Shown: one piece after another, positions 59,823 through 64,000 of the stretch
Position numbering within the stretch: the stretch's first letter is position 1
Layout: every line of letters starts with the position of its first letter
NCBI GenBank assembly: GCA_014208095.1
Contig: JACHMT010000003.1
Coordinates: forward strand, 186,001 to 250,000
Source: Actinospineispora eucalypti
GTDB lineage: Bacteria; Actinomycetota; Actinomycetes; Mycobacteriales; Pseudonocardiaceae
DNA: 64,000 nucleotides
Direction of reading: 5' to 3'
Translations under genes and position numbers: made by a program
Notes under the pieces: generated by a model
Told to the model about the DNA's origin: nothing
The model's database searches: none
The model's input: the letters and a program-made list of their open reading frames with translations, nothing else

Positions 59823-59888
59823 CCGCCCGAGGCCCGCCCCTTCTCGATGCGTGTCCTCCCCCAACCCATCGAGAAAGGACCACATCCC

Positions 59889-60551
59889 ATGTCCGTCTTT
59901 ACCGCCCGCCCGGTACACCTGCACCTGGCGTTGACCTACCTGCGGCTGGCCGACCTGGTGTGCCAGACGCTGGCCGACCACGGCGTCGACTGCGCGCCGT
60001 TGGTCTGGCTGTCCCGCACCCTCGATGTGCCGGCCGCCGAGCTGCGCACCACCGTGCACTACGCGCTACACCTGGGCATCTGCCCCGACCCAACGGGCCC
60101 GGTGCTGTACTGCCTGCCCCGGCAGCCGATCGCGGCCGGCTTCGTGCCGGTGCATCGGGGCGGCCGGATGCTGCTGCGGTTGCCCGGGTGTCGGCTGCGC
60201 CCCGCGTTGGGGCTGTCCGGGCAGCGCGTCGGGCCGGTCCCGGCTCACGAGCGTGGCACCACGATCGGCGCCGGCGAGTTGGCGTACACGGTCTGCCGGC
60301 TGACGCTGATGGCGGGAAACTGGCTGCCTACCAGCCCCGATCCGGCCAGGTATCTGTTCGAGCTGGTTGCCGAGGCGTGGCGGCACGCTTCGGGCACCCG
60401 GCGCCTGGGCGGGTTGGGGATTCACCGGGCCAGCTTCGACACGCCGATCGCGTTCAGCGCCGGTGCGATGACGAACCGGCTGGAGTTGGTCACCAACCGG
60501 CACGAGCTGGTCAACGTCTACCCGATCCCGGCCTGCCGGGGTGATCGGTGA
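59889..60551 (+). CDS. Hypothetical protein with possible N-terminal winged helix
   Basis: The protein is 220 residues long. ATG 59889 is preferred over the in-frame ATG at 59847 because a GAGAAAGGA ribosome-binding sequence lies about 10 nt before it, and because the first 14 codons of the longer form have no protein-like character. The giant gene ends 66 bp upstream and the next gene overlaps the stop by 1 nt, so the three probably form one transcript. Residues about 10-60 (LALTYLRLADLVCQTL, then LSRTLDVPAAELRTTVHYAL) could form a winged helix. The second half is mixed alpha/beta with a Trp-containing LMAGNWLPTSPDP and RLGGLGIHRASFD. No signal peptide or membrane helix is seen, so it is likely cytoplasmic. 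I do not recognise the family. Confidence 0.75.
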   Translation: MSVFTARPVHLHLALTYLRLADLVCQTLADHGVDCAPLVWLSRTLDVPAAELRTTVHYALHLGICPDPTGPVLYCLPRQPIAAGFVPVHRGGRMLLRLPGCRLRPALGLSGQRVGPVPAHERGTTIGAGELAYTVCRLTLMAGNWLPTSPDPARYLFELVAEAWRHASGTRRLGGLGIHRASFDTPIAFSAGAMTNRLELVTNRHELVNVYPIPACRGDR

Positions 60552-61162
60552 TGCGGCTGTCGCCTCGCCCGTTGCGCCGGGCCGTGCTGCCGGTGCGCAA
60601 TCCGCACGGCGTGATCGGGACCGCGACCGTGGTTGCGCCCGGGCTGGCGTTGACCGCACTGCATGTGATCACCCCGGAGCGTCCGGGCTCGCTGTCCCTG
60701 GGCTCGAACTACCCGGTCGTCGCGGTCGAGACCCTGCCGGTGGCCGAGTACCACGGGGTGCAGGAGCACGCGCACCGTTCCCAGCGGCGCGCGCAACGCC
60801 TGGTCGGCGGCGACATCGACGTCGCGCTGGGCACAGTGGATCTCGTGCTGCTTGCGGTGCCCGGACTGCACGGCCCGGTGCTGTCCCCCCGCGCCACCCC
60901 GGTCGAGGTGGGTGAGCACCTGGTCGTGCCGGGTTATCCGGGCGGACACTGGTGTGTCAGCCAGGGGCCGGTGACCGGCGCCGACGAGGCGGACTTCGCG
61001 GTTCAGATGCTGCTCGGTCCGGGTGCCAGCGGGGCGCCCGCGCTGGACCGGGACCACCGGCTGGCCGGTGTGGTCACCCTGGACCACGAGGCCGCCACGG
61101 TGTGCATCGGCCCGGTACTGGTGTCCACCTTCCTGCAACAGCTGCAGGCGGTGGTCGGATGA
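60551..61162 (+). CDS. Trypsin-like serine protease without signal peptide
   Basis: The protein is 203 residues long. ATG 60551 shares its A with the last base of the upstream TGA, which implies translational coupling; GTG 60548 is possible too. The chymotrypsin-fold triad is visible: H38 in LALTALHV (the TAAHC position), D97 in VDLVLLAV (the DIALLxL position; D90 is an alternative), and S160 in GPGASGAP (the GNSGGP position). The length is close to a minimal S1 domain. There is no secretion signal, no membrane helix and no PDZ domain, so it resembles the cytoplasmic trypsin-like peptidases found in bacterial multi-protein signalling or conflict systems rather than secreted digestive enzymes. 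Its position next to a 17,592-residue protein makes processing of the giant protein, or of its paralogues, an attractive but unproven role. Confidence 0.8.
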   Translation: MRLSPRPLRRAVLPVRNPHGVIGTATVVAPGLALTALHVITPERPGSLSLGSNYPVVAVETLPVAEYHGVQEHAHRSQRRAQRLVGGDIDVALGTVDLVLLAVPGLHGPVLSPRATPVEVGEHLVVPGYPGGHWCVSQGPVTGADEADFAVQMLLGPGASGAPALDRDHRLAGVVTLDHEAATVCIGPVLVSTFLQQLQAVVG

Positions 61163-61274
61163 CCCATCGCCGCTTACACGTACTAATACGATGTTTTGGA
61201 ACTGCATACCGGAGGAGCTGGGTCAAGCATACTTTACGAACTCTTAGGCTTCGGGTTTTCGGCTGGTCCTTAAA

Positions 61275-61492
61275 TGGCCACCGGCGGGCCGGCCGCGCGA
61301 TGGTGACGGGCGCCTCATCGGCCATTTCCGGAATCGCTAGGCGGGCTGCCGGTGGCCACATGGAGCGGCCAGCTCAGCCTGGCGCGGTCACCCCGTGGCC
61401 ACGCTGTGGCCAACTGTCCGGTGGCTCGTGGCCATCAGGGGGCATATCAGTGGCCATATCAATGGCCATCCAAGAAGGCGGCGCCGTGGCCA
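61275..61492. repeat. Cluster of eight TGGCCA sites upstream of the third paralogue
   Basis: Sites start at 61275, 61353, 61396, 61407, 61429, 61451, 61463 and 61487. The region is non-coding by all signs. Confidence 0.75.
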
Positions 61493-61760
61493 TCCGGCGG
61501 CGTCCGGCGCGGTGGCCGGACAGCGCTGGCTGGCCCGGTGGCCGCGGTTGCGCGGAGTGACCGACGGCTGCCGTGACCGCCGGATCCGCGGTCCGTAGGT
61601 AAGCCGGGTGACATCTCGGTATGGATTTACGGGGTAACCGTTGATGGCCGTCGCATTGCGCGTCGTGGGCCAGCGCGTCTCTTTACACCCTGTGTGCGGC
61701 GAAGACAAGACAACATTATTTTGCGTTTCTTAGACAAGCTCTCTGACGATCTAGGATTAT

Positions 61761-61776
61761 GTTACTGGCAAGTAAC
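61761..61776. promoter_or_regulatory. 16-bp palindrome GTTACT-N4-AGTAAC, copy 1
   Basis: GTTACTGGCAAGTAAC, perfect 6-bp half sites in AT-rich intergenic DNA. The form suits a dimeric TetR- or MarR-type repressor. Confidence 0.6.
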
Positions 61777-61825
61777 TTAGTGAGTGAAGTGGCATGTCGG
61801 CGGGCAGGTCTCTTGGTGCTCAATT

Positions 61826-61841
61826 GTTACTCATGAGTAAC
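61826..61841. promoter_or_regulatory. 16-bp palindrome GTTACT-N4-AGTAAC, copy 2
   Basis: GTTACTCATGAGTAAC is perfectly palindromic over all 16 bases. It starts exactly 65 bp after copy 1. The pair is found only before the third paralogue. Confidence 0.65.
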
Positions 61842-61940
61842 TTATATGATGTGATGCTGGTCACAATGATGGCGCGGGGCTGATCAGCTTGCTAGTCTCG
61901 ACGTCAGCTAACTGATCGACTGGCTGCCTTGGGCGGCTTA

Positions 61941-61977
61941 GGATGCGCTTCCGCGTGATGTGACCGTGGTCAGCGTC
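61941..61977 (+). promoter_or_regulatory. Conserved distal upstream element (E2) of the third paralogue
   Basis: GGATGCGCTTCCGCGTGA, then GTGACCGTGG and AGCGTC; only a few substitutions from the other E2 copies. Confidence 0.65.
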
Positions 61978-62031
61978 CGACCGGTTGGCAAGCCCCACGT
62001 ATCGATCGACCAGGCTGTCTACTGCGCCTGT

Positions 62032-62075
62032 GGATGTTCCTCCGCGTGACCATGACCGTGGCTGGTTCCGATCAC
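62032..62075 (+). promoter_or_regulatory. Conserved proximal upstream element (E1) of the third paralogue
   Basis: GGATGTTCCTCCGCGTGA, GACCGTGG and GGTTCCGATCAC, starting 98 nt before GTG 62130. The constant distance of about 100 nt in all three genes suggests a promoter, operator or 5'-UTR element. Confidence 0.65.
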
Positions 62076-62129
62076 CTCAGCAGTTCACTCGGCACTCCCC
62101 ACGCCCTTCCACGTCTTGGAGCGACACCC

Positions 62130-64000
62130 GTGAAGATGACCGCGACCTCAGCCGGCAGGCGGTGCATGCGCACCGTCGTGTCGCTGTTGGCGCGCGGGCT
62201 GGGGTCGCTCTCGTTCGGGAAGATTTTGCTCGGCGGCGCGTTGGTGTGGATGGCCGCGGCATTCATTTCGATGGGCGCCGGCGCAATTGATTCGAATTCG
62301 GTGCGGCACGATGCAAATGCCGCGCCGGTCGAATTGGTGGATTACGCCACGCCGGATTCCGACACCGAGGCCGACGATTCCGATCTGACCAACTCGATCG
62401 GATTCGGCAGCGGGAATGTAAAGCCGTCGAAGGTCGGCAACAGCGGCCAGGCGGCCAACGGCCTCGACCCCCGGATGGCCACCATGGCCACGGTTCAGGT
62501 GCGGTCGCTGGCGGACATCCGGGCGCGCAACCAATCGGCGGCCACCGCACCGGTCACGGAGCAGGCCGAGTGGCCACTGCTCGATGGCCAGGCGAATGGC
62601 CACGGTGGGCAGCCGGCCGGGCAGGGTGTGGCCACAGCGGTGGCCAACGCCGGCGCGAAGGCGGAGCGGTTCGCCGGTTCGCTGACCGACTCGATGGCCA
62701 AGACGGTCGAGTCGATCGTGGACCCGGTGATGGACCTCGTGTCCGGTCTGGGTTCGCGCTCCGGTGACTCGCACGGCTCGTCGAACGCCCCGGCTCCGAA
62801 GGACCTGGCCCGTGAGGACGTGCAGCGCCGGATCGAGGAGGAGACCTCGTCGGCGCTGGACCGTGCCCGCAAGGCGACCCCGGCCTCCACCGGCTCGACC
62901 GCGGCGCCCGCCGGTTCGAAGGGCGGCTCGACGAACGGCACCGAGCTGGCCGACTCGGTCGGCAAGTCGGTGAACGAGTTCGTGTCGGACATGCTCGCGC
63001 GGATCGGCAAGTCCGTGTCCGGCTCGACCGGCGAGGTGACCCAGGCGCTCGGCACCGCGCGGGACGCGGTCGCCAAGGCCGGCAGCCAGATCAGGGACGC
63101 TGTCGCGGACGCACGCACCGGCCAGCCCCGCACCGAGCACGCCGCCGGCGCCCGGATCGAGCGCGCCGTGGACCGTGCCGACTCGCGGATCAAGCAGGCC
63201 GTGGCCCGGGACGGTGCGGCCGACCCGAGCGACGCACGGATCCAGCGGGCCGTTGCCCAGATGCGGCCGACCGTCGAGCGGGCGCTGTCGCGGGCCGACC
63301 AGGCCGTCACGCGAGCCAGCCAGGCGGCGGCGCCGACCGGTCAGCTGACCGACGTCGAGCAGCTGCGCCGCCTGGCCGACCAGACCGCCGACAGCGACAC
63401 CGCGCAGCCGGCTTCCTACGCACGCCAGGCAAATATGAGCCCGGGCAACACCAGCCAGAGCAACCGGTCGAGCGCCAAGGCGCCGTCGGCCGAGCAGGTC
63501 GACCAGCTGATGGGCGGCGTGGTCGACCTCGTGTCCGGCATCGTCACCACCGTCGCCGGCAAGCAGGCCGGCGCCCAGACTCACCAGGCCCTCGCTGCCC
63601 TCGCCGACCAGGTCAGCCAGGCCCTCGCGGCCAGCAACAAGCTGCCTACCAACGCGAACGGCGGCGGCTCGGACGACCGGTTCACCGCGATGCCCGAGCG
63701 GGCGCGCACCAACGGCGACACCCAGCCCGGCCTCACCGGCGACGTGGACCCGACCCGGCCGGAGTTCACCGGCCAGCTCGGCCGCAACGTCGGCGACCGG
63801 GGCCGGTCCAGCGAGCTCACCGCGCAGGCCGCGCGCGGCCCACCGGCCGCCGGCAACAACCTCCGCGAGACCCTCCAGAGCAGCGTTGACAACTTCATCG
63901 GCCAGCTGACCAAGCTGCTCGGCGTCTCCGCCCCCCAGGCGTCGCAGACCCCGCAGAACCAGGCGCAGGCCGCGGTGAACCCCGAAGACGTTCCCGAAAT
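62130..64000 (+). CDS. Third giant-family paralogue, 5' part only
   Basis: The frame starts at GTG 62130, 8 nt after GGAG; ATG 62136 two codons later is the alternative. It remains open to the window edge (about 623 codons), so the 3' end is missing. The N-terminus carries the family membrane helix (LSFGKILLGGALVWMAAAFI), a short acidic segment, and the conserved RSLADIRAR stretch that corresponds to RSLSELRAR in the other two genes. Then follow Ala/Arg-rich helices with repeated ADSRI/ERAVDRA patterns, a 40-residue repeat (AEQVDQLMGGVVDLVSG, TVAGKQAGAQTH) almost identical to the first one of the central protein, and an amphipathic repeat near the edge. It lies head-to-tail behind the central gene with its own promoter-region elements, 967 bp after the protease gene. 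Confidence 0.85.
   Translation, partial: MKMTATSAGRRCMRTVVSLLARGLGSLSFGKILLGGALVWMAAAFISMGAGAIDSNSVRHDANAAPVELVDYATPDSDTEADDSDLTNSIGFGSGNVKPSKVGNSGQAANGLDPRMATMATVQVRSLADIRARNQSAATAPVTEQAEWPLLDGQANGHGGQPAGQGVATAVANAGAKAERFAGSLTDSMAKTVESIVDPVMDLVSGLGSRSGDSHGSSNAPAPKDLAREDVQRRIEEETSSALDRARKATPASTGSTAAPAGSKGGSTNGTELADSVGKSVNEFVSDMLARIGKSVSGSTGEVTQALGTARDAVAKAGSQIRDAVADARTGQPRTEHAAGARIERAVDRADSRIKQAVARDGAADPSDARIQRAVAQMRPTVERALSRADQAVTRASQAAAPTGQLTDVEQLRRLADQTADSDTAQPASYARQANMSPGNTSQSNRSSAKAPSAEQVDQLMGGVVDLVSGIVTTVAGKQAGAQTHQALAALADQVSQALAASNKLPTNANGGGSDDRFTAMPERARTNGDTQPGLTGDVDPTRPEFTGQLGRNVGDRGRSSELTAQAARGPPAAGNNLRETLQSSVDNFIGQLTKLLGVSAPQASQTPQNQAQAAVNPEDVPE
62476..62700. repeat. Cluster of eight TGGCCA sites in the 5' coding part of the third paralogue
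   Basis: Sites start at 62476, 62485, 62571, 62585, 62597, 62629, 62641 and 62695. They fall in different reading phases (encoding for example MAT, WP and GH), so the DNA word rather than the peptide is conserved. Confidence 0.75.

Larger units (their letters stand above)
61163..62129. other. Intergenic region before the third paralogue, no convincing genes
   Basis: This 967-bp region contains a moderately AT-rich start without an obvious terminator hairpin, the TGGCCA cluster, an AT-rich stretch at about 61610-61870 with two 16-bp palindromes, and the E2 and E1 elements. The order TGGCCA cluster, AT-rich DNA, E2, E1, gene equals that upstream of the central gene. Confidence 0.6.

Noticed and set aside
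7044-59822. Polyketide or non-ribosomal peptide megasynthase
   Set aside because: No ketosynthase, acyltransferase, adenylation, condensation or carrier-protein signatures anywhere.
59609-60544. Plus-strand frame overlapping the 220-aa gene, including an ATG overlapping the stop of the giant gene
   Set aside because: Arg/Pro/Gly-rich shadow composition; the frame starting at 59889 has a ribosome binding site and normal protein character.

Overview
The window is GC-rich DNA with strongly G/C-biased third codon positions, AGGAG-type ribosome binding sites and a lytic-transglycosylase-like domain of a type common in actinobacteria. This points to an actinomycete, perhaps Pseudonocardiales, although no marker gene is present to prove it.

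Almost the whole window consists of one or more members of a family of giant genes. The centre is a single uninterrupted frame of 52.8 kb (7044-59822, 17,592 codons, roughly 1.8 MDa if made as one chain). A divergent paralogue reads leftward from 5366 and leaves the window. A third, tandem paralogue starts at 62130 and leaves it on the right. All three share an N-terminal membrane helix (FGK[VI]LLG...W[MA]), a short conserved linker and 40-residue 'VAGKKA' helical repeats, and all three are preceded by the same pair of conserved promoter-region elements about 100 and 200 nt before the start codon.

Layout of the central protein: N-terminal membrane anchor; Gly/Gln-rich region with about ten 17-residue amphipathic repeats and an embedded lytic-transglycosylase-like domain; about 7 kb of Cys/Thr-rich repeats; charged helical region; hydrophobic hairpins; winged-helix-like repeats; coiled coil; membrane segments; tandem LysM-like domains; Pro-rich wall linker; a 12-kb array of near-identical polytopic membrane repeats (about 2.05 kb per unit, six A modules, five B modules, one terminal fragment) joined by collagen-like GPP/GGP linkers; an MFS-like domain; then a long mixed region with two kinase-like modules, a GHKL ATPase-like domain, an ADP-ribosyltransferase-like stretch, two HEWxFH modules, four HE[DE]FFHR modules, a run of winged-helix domains, and a complete MFS permease at the C-terminus. 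Four internal hydrophobic helices end in signal-peptidase-like AxA motifs.

Two small genes follow the giant gene as an operon: an unknown 220-residue protein (59889-60551) and a trypsin-like serine protease without signal peptide (60551-61162, overlapping by 1 nt). A plausible but unproven model is a cell-envelope-spanning polyprotein or signalling apparatus that is matured proteolytically.

The two intergenic regions (5367-7043 and 61163-62129) hold no convincing genes. They carry the shared upstream elements, AT-rich promoter-like stretches, a pair of 16-bp GTTACT-N4-AGTAAC palindromes before the third gene, and dense clusters of the hexamer TGGCCA, which continue into the 5' coding part of the flanking paralogues.
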